Shown here piece after piece: positions 9,269-18,045 of a stretch of DNA of 37,173 nucleotides (position 1 is its first letter; every line of letters starts with the position of its first letter). The notes under the pieces were generated by a model. That model saw only the letters and a program-made list of their open reading frames with translations. It ran no database searches and was not told the DNA's origin. The position numbers and the translations under genes are program-made. The stretch comes from an uncultured Bacteroidales bacterium (GTDB lineage: Bacteria > Bacteroidota > Bacteroidia > Bacteroidales > UBA4417). The stretch is taken from assembly GCA_903946925.1 (NCBI GenBank), contig CAJAXK010000178.1:1-37173 (forward strand), read 5' to 3'.

Positions 9269-10378
9269 TCACATCATAAATGCACTCCATGCGATGTTGA
9301 CGAACATTGTAAATATAACGGTAATTGTAAACAGAAACCCAAGTGCAAGGAATTTTAGTGTGGTTTTCGTCCAACTTTGGCCATAGAGTTTTTTCATTGC
9401 AATCAACAAATAAACGAATATCCATAGCACCGAAATCTGGGTAAAAAAGGAGGTGCCAAAAATTTTATCCAATACAAAAACACTAAAAATCAGGATCAGA
9501 AATATAAAACTGAAATAGTGCAGGCTAAGCACCGCATGATCAACAAAATAGAATTGTTTCCGGCGGACATAAAGCAATTTCAGCAACAATGCAAAAACAG
9601 GCAAAAGAATAAAAAGCATTTTTGGGATATTGTGAAAAAACGTACTGGTTAGTTTTTGGAAAAATTCAGTTTTCCCTTTATTACCTTCCTCGTTCAACTT
9701 CAGGAGCCTGAGGGTAAAAATTCGCTCAATATAGCCCGCTTTCCTTGTTTCAACGAGAGTTTCCTGTTGATCAAGATATTGCTGTGGGCTAACATTTTGG
9801 GTTAACAGCGAATCAATATAAGGATTTCCAGAAACATGAAAATCTAAATTCGAATCCTGATCAGTACTGCTTTTGTTAGCATTTTGAAGGTTGCTTGCCC
9901 GGGCAGTGTCAGCAATACTCATCCCAGTATTTAATAATTTTTCGGCATTTTCGGCTTCCTGCCGTATGCCATCCGGCAGCATGTTAACTTTGGGGTTTTC
10001 AGTGTTTTTTTCGGTTTCGGACTGTGGTTTGCCGCCAAGAGCAACACTTTTTTCGAGGTTGCCAAAAGCAAAGAGCAACAGGAAATATAAAAAACTGCTG
10101 AATAAATAAAGCCTGATGGGATGAAACTGGCTGCGCTGTTTACCGTCGTTGTAGCTTTTAGTAAGTTTGCCAGGCGAAAACAAAAGTGGCAACAAAGTCT
10201 TGAAAAACCTCGAATCGAAATGGGTAAAATCGCTTGCGAACTCATAAACCAACTCATTGAACGATTCCTTATGCGCGTGATAACGTTGACCGCAGAAGGA
10301 ACAAAATTGGCCTTCCGATTCGGAGGAACAATTCCTACACTCGTGTTTGGGTTTTTTACTCATATAATTATTGTCCAA
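9269..10378 (-). CDS. DUF3667 zinc-ribbon membrane protein
   Basis: The protein has 369 residues, or 364 if the second Met (10363) is used. The N-terminus is a zinc ribbon: two Cys-x2-Cys pairs in CRNC...CSFCGQRY. It is followed by the DUF3667 signature, in which an acidic DFTHFDSRFFKTL segment leads to LLFSPGKLTKSYNDGKR-like residues and then QFHPIRLYLFSSFLYFLLL, the first transmembrane helix. A polar Asn/Glu/Gln-rich loop (about 115-225) separates this from about four more helices at the C-terminus. DUF3667 proteins are common in Bacteroidota and have no settled function. There is no operon partner. Two TAAATTTG motifs on the minus strand (10389-10396 and 10409-10416) just upstream are candidate -7 elements. 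Confidence 0.85.
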   Translation of the reverse strand: MDNNYMSKKPKHECRNCSSESEGQFCSFCGQRYHAHKESFNELVYEFASDFTHFDSRFFKTLLPLLFSPGKLTKSYNDGKQRSQFHPIRLYLFSSFLYFLLLFAFGNLEKSVALGGKPQSETEKNTENPKVNMLPDGIRQEAENAEKLLNTGMSIADTARASNLQNANKSSTDQDSNLDFHVSGNPYIDSLLTQNVSPQQYLDQQETLVETRKAGYIERIFTLRLLKLNEEGNKGKTEFFQKLTSTFFHNIPKMLFILLPVFALLLKLLYVRRKQFYFVDHAVLSLHYFSFIFLILIFSVFVLDKIFGTSFFTQISVLWIFVYLLIAMKKLYGQSWTKTTLKFLALGFLFTITVIFTMFVNIAWSAFMM

Positions 10379-10388
10379 TACTTTACGC

Positions 10389-10416
10389 CAAATTTATTTT
10401 TGAACACCCAAATTTA
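10389..10416 (-). promoter_or_regulatory. Pair of candidate -7 elements for the DUF3667 gene
   Basis: The minus strand reads TAAATTTG twice (10389-10396 and 10409-10416), both matching TAnnTTTG. The upstream copy has TTG sixteen bases further away as a possible -33 element. Either could serve the start at 10378 or 10363. Confidence 0.35.
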
Positions 10417-10587
10417 GACAGAAAAATTATTACAATTATAACTTTCGCTAAAAAAACAGCAATTGTCATTTTTTACACAAATTGAAATTCATTCCTTTAT
10501 AAATATTTGTACTGCCTTCCTGGCTCAGAAAAGTAGTTTATGTTTTGATATTCAAAATATCCAATAGGTGTAATCTCCATAATATTT

Positions 10588-11175
10588 TTAAACAAACACT
10601 TCGGTGAGATCTATCTGTAAGTCGCCATCAAATATATTCACAGGAATTTTATCGTCGCCGCCATACATACCAACGAACCGAAATTTCCCCTTTTCATCCA
10701 AAACAAACACGGTTACGAATTCATCATTTGGATTCACTATCCAGTATTCGCGTACGCCATGTTGCTGGTAAATGTCGAATTTATCTTTCACGTCCCGCTT
10801 TGAGTTTTTGGGCGAAACAATTTCTATCACCAAATCAGGTGCGCCCTGGCAGCCGCGATCGTCAAGTTTGGAAAGATCGCAAACAACATATAAATCGGGT
10901 TGCAGAACGGTGTAAACTTGCTTGTCCTCCAAGCTTTTTCTATCCTTTGGAAAACGCACATCGGAAGGGGCATGGTATATTTTGCACTGTTTATTGCGCA
11001 GAAAATACCAAAACATACTAACAAGGTTTGTCGAAATATCCTGATGCCGTCTCGAAGGTGCAGGTGTCATCAGCTTTATCAAACCATCATGTAGTTCGCG
11101 TTGCACATCGTCCATCCAAGTAAGATAATCGGCGTAAGAGTAACGTTTGTCGAAATCCAGAGTCAGTGTGTCCAT
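10588..11175 (-). CDS. Uma2-family endonuclease-like protein, copy 2
   Basis: The 195-residue protein matches the Uma2/DUF820 fold, a PD-(D/E)xK-type nuclease family. It has an N-terminal YSYADYLTWMDD helix, a DGLIKLMTPAPSRRHQ strand, then QPDLYVVCD, APDLVIEIVSPKNSKRD and REYWIVNP. The Asp in APD and the Glu in VIEIVSP are the expected metal-binding acids. Family members are often multicopy; their biological role is unsettled, although nuclease activity is predicted. Its start lies 15 bases after the stop of the upstream paralogue, so the two are probably one transcript. The middle of the gene is nearly identical in DNA sequence to that paralogue, while both ends differ more. Confidence 0.88.
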   Translation of the reverse strand: MDTLTLDFDKRYSYADYLTWMDDVQRELHDGLIKLMTPAPSRRHQDISTNLVSMFWYFLRNKQCKIYHAPSDVRFPKDRKSLEDKQVYTVLQPDLYVVCDLSKLDDRGCQGAPDLVIEIVSPKNSKRDVKDKFDIYQQHGVREYWIVNPNDEFVTVFVLDEKGKFRFVGMYGGDDKIPVNIFDGDLQIDLTEVFV

Positions 11176-11190
11176 GGTTATAAATTACAG

Positions 11191-11778
11191 TTAAACAAAT
11201 ACTTCCGTGAGGTCAATCTTCAGGTCGCCATTAAAAATATTCACAGGAATTTTATCATCGCCAGCGTACATGCCAACGAACTGGAATTTGCTTTTATCGT
11301 CCAAAACAAACACGTTTACATTCTCATCAAGAGGGCTAACTATCCAGTATTCGCGAACGCCATGTTGCTGGTAAATGTCGAATTTATCTTTCACGTCCCG
11401 CTTCGAGTTTTTGGGCGAAACAATTTCTATCACCAAATCAGGTGCGCCCAGACAGCCGCGGTCGTCAAGTTTGGAGAGATCACAAACAACATATAAATCG
11501 GGTTGCAGAACGGTGTAAACTTGCTTGTCATCCAAGCTTTTTCTATCCTTTGGAAAACGCACATCGGAAGGGGCCTGATAAACTTCACAATTCTTTTTTC
11601 GTAAAAAAAACCAGAACAAACCATTAAGATTTGACAATACCCTTTGATGCTGCCTCGAAGGTGCCGGAGTCATCAGTTTTATCAAACCATCGTGGAGTTC
11701 GCGCCTCACATCGTCCATCCAGGTAAGGTAATCGGCGTAAGAGTAACGTTTGTTGAGATCCAGTTTCAGGCTGTCCAT
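11191..11778 (-). CDS. Uma2-family endonuclease-like protein, copy 1
   Basis: This is the upstream partner of the tandem pair, 195 residues if translation begins at the ATG at 11778 (MDSLKLDLNKRYSYADYL). That start aligns exactly with the start of copy 2, so the in-frame Met 69 bases upstream (11847) is rejected. It carries the same YADYLTWMDDVRRE, APSRQHQ, QPDLYVV, APDLVIEIVSPKNSKRD and REYWIVSP segments, including the predicted PD-(D/E)xK acids. Compared with copy 2 it has FFLRKKNCEVYQ in place of YFLRNKQCKIYH and a different segment after REYWIV. A TATCTTTG on the minus strand 24 bases upstream is a likely -7 promoter element for the pair. Confidence 0.88.
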   Translation of the reverse strand: MDSLKLDLNKRYSYADYLTWMDDVRRELHDGLIKLMTPAPSRQHQRVLSNLNGLFWFFLRKKNCEVYQAPSDVRFPKDRKSLDDKQVYTVLQPDLYVVCDLSKLDDRGCLGAPDLVIEIVSPKNSKRDVKDKFDIYQQHGVREYWIVSPLDENVNVFVLDDKSKFQFVGMYAGDDKIPVNIFNGDLKIDLTEVFV

Positions 11779-11801
11779 GATACTCGATTTTATTTTTTTG
11801 A

Positions 11802-11809
11802 CAAAGATA
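11802..11809 (-). promoter_or_regulatory. Candidate -7 element of the Uma2 pair
   Basis: The minus strand reads TATCTTTG, an exact match to TAnnTTTG, 24-31 bases before the chosen ATG at 11778. No clear TTTG lies at the -33 distance. Confidence 0.4.
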
Positions 11810-11936
11810 ATGATTTTTGGAGGGGAAAATTGGCGGAAAGTTTGCATAAAAGCTAAAAACGGTTTGGCATTTCCAAGAAGTGCTGGGTATAATCCAGGTT
11901 CATAACGATAAATTACAACAAGTTTTTTATATATAC

Positions 11937-12026
11937 CAATTTGGTTATGTGGGTGCAGTGACTTTCAAAATTATTTGTGGGTTGAGCAGTGCATGGTTTG
12001 CTTATTTGATTTCGCGAAAACTGGGA
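11937..12026 (+). pseudogene. Fragment of a GT-C-like glycosyltransferase gene
   Basis: Thirty codons here, QFGYVGAVTF through YLISRKLG, match residues 71-100 of the intact membrane glycosyltransferase encoded at 13854-15764 at about 15 of 30 identical positions. Nothing before or after continues the match: no start region, no catalytic loop and no C-terminal tail. The frame closes at 12092. It is a remnant of a paralogue and not a functional gene. The rest of the 11779-12172 spacer shows only the promoter-like motif near 11802. Confidence 0.7.
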
Positions 12027-12172
12027 TGTTTCAAAATATGTAATTTGATGTTAAAAGTAAGTAACTTTGCAGATTCTTACAGAAGCCCATAAAATCACCA
12101 CGCTCTTCTTTAAATAGCTCATAATTTGCTATTAATGGATTTGCACTTTGTTTTTAATGTCCCAAGTTAAAT

Positions 12173-12937
12173 ATGAAACAACCTCCGACTGACAACTCAA
12201 TAAAACCATTTTTAAAAAGCACAAACCTGAAACTTTCTGTTGTAATTCCTGCATATAATGAACAAGCTACAATCTATAATTTACTACATAGGGTGAGTTT
12301 AGTTTCGCTGGTTCAAGAAGTTGAAAAAGAGTTGGTTGTGGTGAACGACTGTTCATCTGACAATACAGAATCTGAGTTATTTCGTTTTCGCAGTGATTTT
12401 CCTGCCATAAGCATAAATTACCAGAAACATAGTGTAAATAAAGGTAAGGGCGCCGCAATACGAACCGGGATTCATGCGGCAACAGGTGATTTTATTATTA
12501 TACAGGATGCCGATCTTGAGTACGACCCACGTGAATTTAATCTCTTGTTACCACCAATTCTTGATGGTTTCGCCGATGTGGTTTATGGAAGTAGATTTGC
12601 TGGGGGTAAGCCACACAGAGTTTTATTTTTCTTTCACACCATTGGAAACAAGTTTTTAACCTTCTTGTCCAATCTGTTGACCAATATAAATATTTCGGAT
12701 ATGGAAACCTGTTATAAGCTTTTCAAATCAGAGGTAATTAAAAGCATAGCACTCAAAGAAAACCGATTTGGGTTTGAACCTGAGGTTACTGCTAAAATCT
12801 CACGAATACCTAACATAAGAATATACGAAACAGGAATTTCATATTATGGTCGCACATATAGCGAGGGGAAAAAAATCAATTGGAAGGATGGGTTCAGGGC
12901 TATTTATTGCATTATCAAATACAATATCTTTAAATGA
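12173..12937 (+). CDS. GT2 glycosyltransferase, dolichyl/polyprenyl-phosphate mannosyltransferase-like
   Basis: The 254-residue protein is a family 2 (GT-A fold) glycosyltransferase. It shows SVVIPAYNEQATI at the nucleotide-binding start, LVVVNDCSSDNT, NKGKGAAIRTGIHAATGD, the metal-binding QDADLEYDP (Asp-Ala-Asp) and VVYGSRF. This arrangement is typical of enzymes that move a sugar from a nucleotide donor to polyprenyl phosphate at the inner face of the membrane, producing the donor used by GT-C enzymes. It has no C-terminal transmembrane pair, so it would be cytoplasmic or peripheral. It overlaps the next gene by four bases (ATGA), indicating translational coupling with the methyltransferase. 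Together the two genes are clearly more AT-rich than the suf and signalling genes. The exact sugar cannot be read. Confidence 0.9.
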   Translation: MKQPPTDNSIKPFLKSTNLKLSVVIPAYNEQATIYNLLHRVSLVSLVQEVEKELVVVNDCSSDNTESELFRFRSDFPAISINYQKHSVNKGKGAAIRTGIHAATGDFIIIQDADLEYDPREFNLLLPPILDGFADVVYGSRFAGGKPHRVLFFFHTIGNKFLTFLSNLLTNINISDMETCYKLFKSEVIKSIALKENRFGFEPEVTAKISRIPNIRIYETGISYYGRTYSEGKKINWKDGFRAIYCIIKYNIFK

Positions 12938-13671
12938 AAAAAGAGTTCGATTTTAAGCCAATAGACGCTGAGGGAGAGGCTACACTTAAAACAATCGCTT
13001 TAGCAAATCACTTAAACAGTTGGATGTATGATACCATTAAACCTTTTTCTAAGGGAAAAATACTTGAAATTGGTAGTGGAGTGGGGAATATTTCCGAATA
13101 TTTTATAGATGATGAAGCAACTATCATGCTTACAGATATTCGTGAAAGCTATTGTCAAGCACTTGGTAAAAAATTTAAGAATCGGAAAACTTTACTTGGA
13201 ATTGAAACAATGAATCTTGTTGACGATGATTTCGATGCTAAATTTATTCGACATTTTAATAGTTATGATACGGTTTTTGCTCTGAATGTTGTAGAGCATA
13301 TTTTTGATGATCAATTAGCTATAGCTAATTGTTATAAATTACTTAAACCCGGAGGGCATTTAATAATACTCGTACCAGCATATCAAACCCTATACAATGA
13401 TTTTGATAAAGAGTTAGAGCATTATAGACGTTATTCAGAAGATAAACTTGGAAAACTATTCTTGTCCAATAATTTCGCCATACTTCATAAACAATATTTT
13501 AATGCTGCTGGTATTGTTGGGTGGTTTGTTTCTGGTAAATTGCAACACCATAAAACAATCCCAAGCGGCCAAATAAAGATATATAATAGGCTTGTTGGCT
13601 TGTTTAGGTTGTTTGATAGATTAATATATAATTCATTCGGTCTATCCATTATAACAGTGGGTCAGAAATAA
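12934..13671 (+). CDS. Class I SAM-dependent methyltransferase
   Basis: The 245-residue protein has the class I methyltransferase fold. Motif I is LEIGSGVGNISEYF (about residues 46-59), an acidic motif II follows in MLTDIRE, and a motif like FALNVVEHIFDD with LLKPGGHLIILVPAY follows in the second half. YDKELEHYRRYSEDKL-like residues after this resemble methyltransferases found in polysaccharide gene clusters. The start overlaps the stop of the GT2 gene (ATGA). By context it may methylate a sugar or lipid-linked intermediate made by its partner, but the substrate is inferred only. The gene is distinctly AT-rich, which hints at recent acquisition. Confidence 0.88.
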   Translation: MKKEFDFKPIDAEGEATLKTIALANHLNSWMYDTIKPFSKGKILEIGSGVGNISEYFIDDEATIMLTDIRESYCQALGKKFKNRKTLLGIETMNLVDDDFDAKFIRHFNSYDTVFALNVVEHIFDDQLAIANCYKLLKPGGHLIILVPAYQTLYNDFDKELEHYRRYSEDKLGKLFLSNNFAILHKQYFNAAGIVGWFVSGKLQHHKTIPSGQIKIYNRLVGLFRLFDRLIYNSFGLSIITVGQK

Positions 13672-13853
13672 AATGGCAATGATTTCCAAAAATAAAATAG
13701 CTGTAAAATCAAACAGTGTTAATTTTTATGGAAATCCTATTGCATTAGAAATTGGTTTGGAAAAACAGTAAAATTGGATTTCTGCAATTGTATTAATAGC
13801 TTTGTCAACCCTAATTAATGAGAGGTAAAATTATTTAATACAAGATTCTGAAC

Positions 13854-15764
13854 ATGAAATTTACAGAAAAAGCAATAGTGCCATTTGTTCTGTTTTTAAC
13901 AGGGCTTATAGTTGTTAGTATTCAATTGTTGTCGTCAGGTGTTACAGGCGAAACTGATTCGATTACCCATTACCAGATTGCACGCTATGCATTTAAATAC
14001 CCGGAATATTTCTTAAACCATTGGGGAAAGCCTCTATTTACAATTTTGGCTTCGCCATTATCACAGTTTGGCTACATTGGTACGGTATCCTTTAACATTT
14101 TGTGTGGTTTGGTTACTGCATGGTTCGTTTTTCGAGTAGCCAAACGTTTGGAGTATCGGTATGCATGGTTGGCAATTGTTTTTACTGTTTTTATGCCTGG
14201 TTATCTTTTTATAATGTACAGTGGCCTAACAGAAATTCTTTTCAGTTTGGTTCTTGTTATATCAATATATCTATTTGTAAGTGAGCGTTTTATATGGTCA
14301 GCAATAGTTATATCACTTATACCATTTTCCCGCACCGAAGGAGTAATGTACCTTGCATTGTTTTTTCCTGTCTTCATTTGGATAAAGCAGTACAAGGCTC
14401 TACCTTTCTTGCTTACTGGTTTCATATTGTTTGGTTTGATTGGTCTGCCTTATTATCATGATTTTTTTTGGTTCTTTACTAAAATGCCATATAGTACGAG
14501 CAGTTCAGCACTTTATGGGAGTGGATCTTTTTGGTCCTATTTCCGTGAAATGGATTATTACATGGCATATCCATTGCTAATTCTTTCAGTTTTAGGGCTT
14601 GTGTTTATTTCGTTAAATTTTAAATCAGGTTTTAAAAACCTTCGGGATATAAAATTTGTTACCCTATATTTCCTGATACTTCCTGCGTTTTTCGGGTTTA
14701 TACTTGCGCAAAGTTTTCTTTGGTGGAAAGGTTTGGGCGTGTTGGCATCAACCCGGTTTATGGCTTGTGTGCTTCCGCTAAGTGCCATTGTGGCTGTAAC
14801 AGGTTTTGAATGGGTGATGGAAAAAGCCAAGGCCAACAAGGCAATTTATTATGTTTTGGGTACGTTTATAATAGCTTTGGTGGTTTATAAACCATTTACT
14901 TACAATCAAATACCCATGAAAACGGGTATCAATTTCGCGGTAATGGAACAACTTGCCGCATGGCTTAAAGCTTCGCCTTACAGCAAACATAAGGCCATGT
15001 ATTCCGATCCCATGTTCCCGTTTTATATGGATATGGATCCTTTCGACCAGAACCAGTGTTTTAAAGTTTACGATTACCAAAACACTGATCCTGCCAGCCT
15101 GCTAAAACATGGCCAACTGATGGTTTGGGATGCCCAGTTTGCCGGATACGAAGGCCATCTGCCGTTTGATTCGCTGATGAAAAACTCAAACCTCCGCCTG
15201 CTCAATATGTTTACACCTATGGAGAGTTTTACTATTATAGGTGGCGAAAAATACAAGATTGCCCTTTTTATCAAAGAACCAAAAGATACAGCCCAAGCTG
15301 TTTACAAACAATTGTATTTCAACGATTTTGAAAGCAATTTGCCGGAAGACCAATCGAAAAACACTACCAATAAATTCAGTAAAAGCGGTAAAAATTCTAT
15401 TCTGCTAAGCCCCGAAAACATCTACAGTCCGGCCATAGAAGGCAAATTACAAAACCTCCCCGGCATCAGCAATGTTTCATTTAGGGCAAGTGTTAGGATA
15501 CTGAATCCGTCAACTTCCGAAAAAGGCCAGATTATACTTGCACTGAGCATTGAAGATCAGCAACATAAAGTGTATAGATACCTTGTAGCAAAAGATACCG
15601 ATGTAAAATCAGAACCTGGCAAATGGTTCCAGCTTTCGCTTACCGATATGGTTGACCGCAACAATCCCGTTGATGGAAACTACAAAGTGTATGTTTGGTA
15701 CACCGGCAAAGGCAAAATTTATGTTGACGATTTGAAACTGGAATATATGAAAGTGGGGGAATGA
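13854..15764 (+). CDS. GT-C-like membrane glycosyltransferase with C-terminal beta-sandwich-like domain
   Basis: The protein has 636 residues. Its first transmembrane helix (about 8-28) is followed by an acidic extracytoplasmic loop (GETDSITHYQIARY), as expected for GT-C glycosyltransferases, which use a polyprenyl-phosphate sugar donor on the outer face. About ten to twelve helices run to residue 360. A soluble part follows, and from FNDFE (489-493) to the end there is a beta-rich domain with KSGKNSILL, KVYVWYTGKGKIYVDD and LKLEY, resembling a galactose-binding/CBM-like sandwich. The same tail occurs in two other genes of the window. Upstream is a 182-bp spacer that holds at most a 32-codon frame. 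The family is inferred from topology, and the acceptor is unknown. Confidence 0.78.
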   Translation: MKFTEKAIVPFVLFLTGLIVVSIQLLSSGVTGETDSITHYQIARYAFKYPEYFLNHWGKPLFTILASPLSQFGYIGTVSFNILCGLVTAWFVFRVAKRLEYRYAWLAIVFTVFMPGYLFIMYSGLTEILFSLVLVISIYLFVSERFIWSAIVISLIPFSRTEGVMYLALFFPVFIWIKQYKALPFLLTGFILFGLIGLPYYHDFFWFFTKMPYSTSSSALYGSGSFWSYFREMDYYMAYPLLILSVLGLVFISLNFKSGFKNLRDIKFVTLYFLILPAFFGFILAQSFLWWKGLGVLASTRFMACVLPLSAIVAVTGFEWVMEKAKANKAIYYVLGTFIIALVVYKPFTYNQIPMKTGINFAVMEQLAAWLKASPYSKHKAMYSDPMFPFYMDMDPFDQNQCFKVYDYQNTDPASLLKHGQLMVWDAQFAGYEGHLPFDSLMKNSNLRLLNMFTPMESFTIIGGEKYKIALFIKEPKDTAQAVYKQLYFNDFESNLPEDQSKNTTNKFSKSGKNSILLSPENIYSPAIEGKLQNLPGISNVSFRASVRILNPSTSEKGQIILALSIEDQQHKVYRYLVAKDTDVKSEPGKWFQLSLTDMVDRNNPVDGNYKVYVWYTGKGKIYVDDLKLEYMKVGE

Positions 15765-15765
15765 A

Positions 15766-15823
15766 GGCGTTAATAGTTAATGGATATTGGTGAATGGTTG
15801 ATGGTGAATGGCTAATAGACCTA
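15766..15823 (+). repeat. G/T-rich word block directly after the GT-C stop codon
   Basis: Starting one base after the stop, the sense strand reads a run of related words such as GTTAATGG, TGGTGAATGG and TTGATGG with almost no C. It resembles in composition and position the blocks after sufB, sufE and the cupin gene, although the words differ and the period is less regular. The following bases to 15897 can be read as a short peptide relic (IDLHDNWNKLGVKVIATAPK) that I cannot assign. Confidence 0.5.
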
Positions 15824-15978
15824 CATGACAATTGGAACAAACTTGGTGTAAAAGTAATTGCTACCGCCCCTAAAACAGCATCTTTATCAGAAATTTAGTT
15901 ACTTGAAGATGGAAAGGTTCGGTATTAAAAAACAAAGTGTTGATTCATTTGCTTGCGATAATTTGCAGGGTGTAGGCA

Positions 15979-16018
15979 CCCCTCTCATTTTTTCAAGGAG
16001 AGGGGATGGGGGTGAGGT
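15979..16018. repeat. CCCCTCTC...GAGAGGGG dispersed repeat hairpin
   Basis: CCCCTCTC (15979-15986) pairs perfectly with GAGAGGGG (15998-16005), followed by ATGGGGGTGAGG. This word set is a familiar intergenic repeat in many environmental genomes. It lies in the gene-poor 15765-16194 stretch, where a 72-codon frame (15858-16076) runs through it. That frame is not credible as a gene. Nothing else is seen in the stretch. Confidence 0.65.
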
Positions 16019-16194
16019 TTTGGAAATGAAAAGCTACTTGATCAAAAAAGTACCACTCGGAACTATCTTTAAGTAAAATAAATGAAAAACGACTTTTGTA
16101 AATAATTCTTTATTAGTAAGTTAAAATTAGACCGATGAGAATGAAAAATAATAAAATACATTCTTCTTGTACTCAAAAATGAAAGTTGCATTAA

Positions 16195-18045
16195 ATGAAA
16201 ATCCACCTGAAATCCACCAATTCCGTATCTGCAATAATTAGCTTTTTGCTTATTGCCGGAATAGTTTTTTTCAGGTTTGTGTATCCTCCGGTGAATATTT
16301 TATCGTGGGATGTGTTTGGCTATTATCTGTACCTCCCGGCAACTTTTATTTACCACGACCTCCGCCTAACCGATATTTCGTGGGTAAATCAACTTATTGA
16401 GCAATATCAGGCAACCTCAACTTTCTATCAGGCAACGGCTTTGCCATCAGGTGGTTGGGTTATGAAATATTCGATGGGCATGGCGGTGCTGAATTCCCCG
16501 GCTTTTTTTATTGCGCATATTTTCAGTCTTGTAAGCGGGTTTAAGGCGGATGGGTTTTCGCTTCCGTATCAATATGCGTGGGCAATCAGTGGCTTGGTTT
16601 ATACCGCAATCGGGATTGTAATGTTAAGGAAGGTTTTGCTCCGGTTTTTCAACGATTTAATAACCGGTTCCTTGCTTTTTCTGATTGTTTTAGGCACCAA
16701 TTATTTTCAGCTCACTGCTTTTGATGGTTACCTCTCGCACAACTATGTTTTTACGCTTTACACACTAATAGTTTGGTTTACAATTCGATGGCACGAGCAG
16801 CAGAAGTTGCGATTTGCTTTCGGTCTCGGGTTAAGCATGGGACTTGCAGTGCTGGCCCGGCCTTCGGAATTGGTTTGCATACTGATTCCAATCTTTTGGG
16901 GAATCGGTTCTGCCAATGGTTTCAGGCACAAAATCAATCTTATAAAATCAAATTTTGGACAAATTTCATTGATTATTGGTTCTGCAATTTTAGCAGGTTT
17001 GCCGCAATTGCTTTACTGGAAATACAGTTCAGGGCACTGGCTTTATTATAGTTACAACAATGCCGGCGAAGGCTTCGATTTCACACATCCTTATCTTAAG
17101 GAAGTACTTTTCAGTTTCCGCAAAGGTTGGCTGATTTATACCCCTGTAATGGCTTTTGCCTTGATTGGTTTTATTAGCCTTTACAGGAAAAACAAAGGCT
17201 TGTTTTTAATGATACTGATATATTTTGTCGTAAATCTTTACATCGTTTCCAGTTGGACCTGCTGGTGGTATGCCGGTGGAAGCTATAGCCAAAGGGCCTT
17301 GCTGTCGTCGTATGTTTTGCTTGCCCTTCCGTTGGGCTATTATATTCAGGCAATCATGGAACAAAAAAAAGCAATCCGGATTTTAGTTTTTTTAATCGCA
17401 GGATTGCTCCTTTTGCTCAACCTTTTCCAAACATGGCAATGGGCAAACGGAATTATAGATCGCACCCGCATGACGAAGGAATATTACTTTGCAACATTTG
17501 GAAAAACAAGTTGTTCGGATGCCGACCGAAAGTTGCTGTTGGTTGACCGACCTGCCGATGCCTTGGAAGAATTGAAAAACGAATCGGATTACAAAAAGCG
17601 GATGGCGGCAATTTTTGATTTTGAAAACTATCAGGATCAGGGAATTGTGATAAACAAGGATACTGTTTTTGAAGGAAAATCTTCGTTGCGGTTGGATGAA
17701 AACCACCCTTTTTCACCAGCTTTCGAAATGCCTTTCAGCGAAATTACAAGTAAAGATCATGCATGGTTACGTGCCGAAGTTCAGGTTTTTCCGGTAACGG
17801 AAGTAAAGGAAAATATGGCCAGCCTCGTTATAACTTTCCAGCATAAAGGCGAGGCATACAATTACAGGGCGGCAAGTATTTCGCTTGCTTCGTATGCGAT
17901 GAAGCCAGGCCAATGGAACAAAATGCGAATGGATTACCTCACCCCTGAGGTACGGTCTAAAGACGATACAGTGAAAATCTATTTTTGGTTACAAGGCAAA
18001 TCGCCTGTATTTATAGACAACCTGAGGGTAGAAATTTTTGATTGA
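16195..18045 (+). CDS. GT-C-like membrane glycosyltransferase with C-terminal beta-sandwich-like domain
   Basis: The 616-residue protein has a first helix at about residues 12-32, then an extracytoplasmic loop with the acidic motif SWDVFGYYLYLPATFIYHD, as in GT-C enzymes. About nine to eleven further helices follow to residue 420, with LAVLARPSELVCILIP and a Trp/Tyr-rich SSWTCWWYAGGSYSQRALLSSY segment that resembles the acceptor-side loop of this superfamily. A soluble linker leads to the tail domain beginning FDFEN (D475), with FEGKSSLRL, IYFWLQGKSPVFIDN and LRVEIF at the end. The last stop base is directly adjacent to the stop of the convergent GT2 gene, with no spacer and no visible terminator. 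Donor and acceptor are unknown. Confidence 0.78.
   Translation: MKIHLKSTNSVSAIISFLLIAGIVFFRFVYPPVNILSWDVFGYYLYLPATFIYHDLRLTDISWVNQLIEQYQATSTFYQATALPSGGWVMKYSMGMAVLNSPAFFIAHIFSLVSGFKADGFSLPYQYAWAISGLVYTAIGIVMLRKVLLRFFNDLITGSLLFLIVLGTNYFQLTAFDGYLSHNYVFTLYTLIVWFTIRWHEQQKLRFAFGLGLSMGLAVLARPSELVCILIPIFWGIGSANGFRHKINLIKSNFGQISLIIGSAILAGLPQLLYWKYSSGHWLYYSYNNAGEGFDFTHPYLKEVLFSFRKGWLIYTPVMAFALIGFISLYRKNKGLFLMILIYFVVNLYIVSSWTCWWYAGGSYSQRALLSSYVLLALPLGYYIQAIMEQKKAIRILVFLIAGLLLLLNLFQTWQWANGIIDRTRMTKEYYFATFGKTSCSDADRKLLLVDRPADALEELKNESDYKKRMAAIFDFENYQDQGIVINKDTVFEGKSSLRLDENHPFSPAFEMPFSEITSKDHAWLRAEVQVFPVTEVKENMASLVITFQHKGEAYNYRAASISLASYAMKPGQWNKMRMDYLTPEVRSKDDTVKIYFWLQGKSPVFIDNLRVEIFD

Noticed and set aside
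13673-13771. 32-codon frame between the methyltransferase and GT-C genes
   Set aside because: No recognisable product. The surrounding spacer is AT-rich and the frame is short enough to arise by chance.
15858-16076. 72-codon frame before the second GT-C gene
   Set aside because: It runs through the CCCCTCTC/GAGAGGGG repeat, and neither half resembles a known protein.
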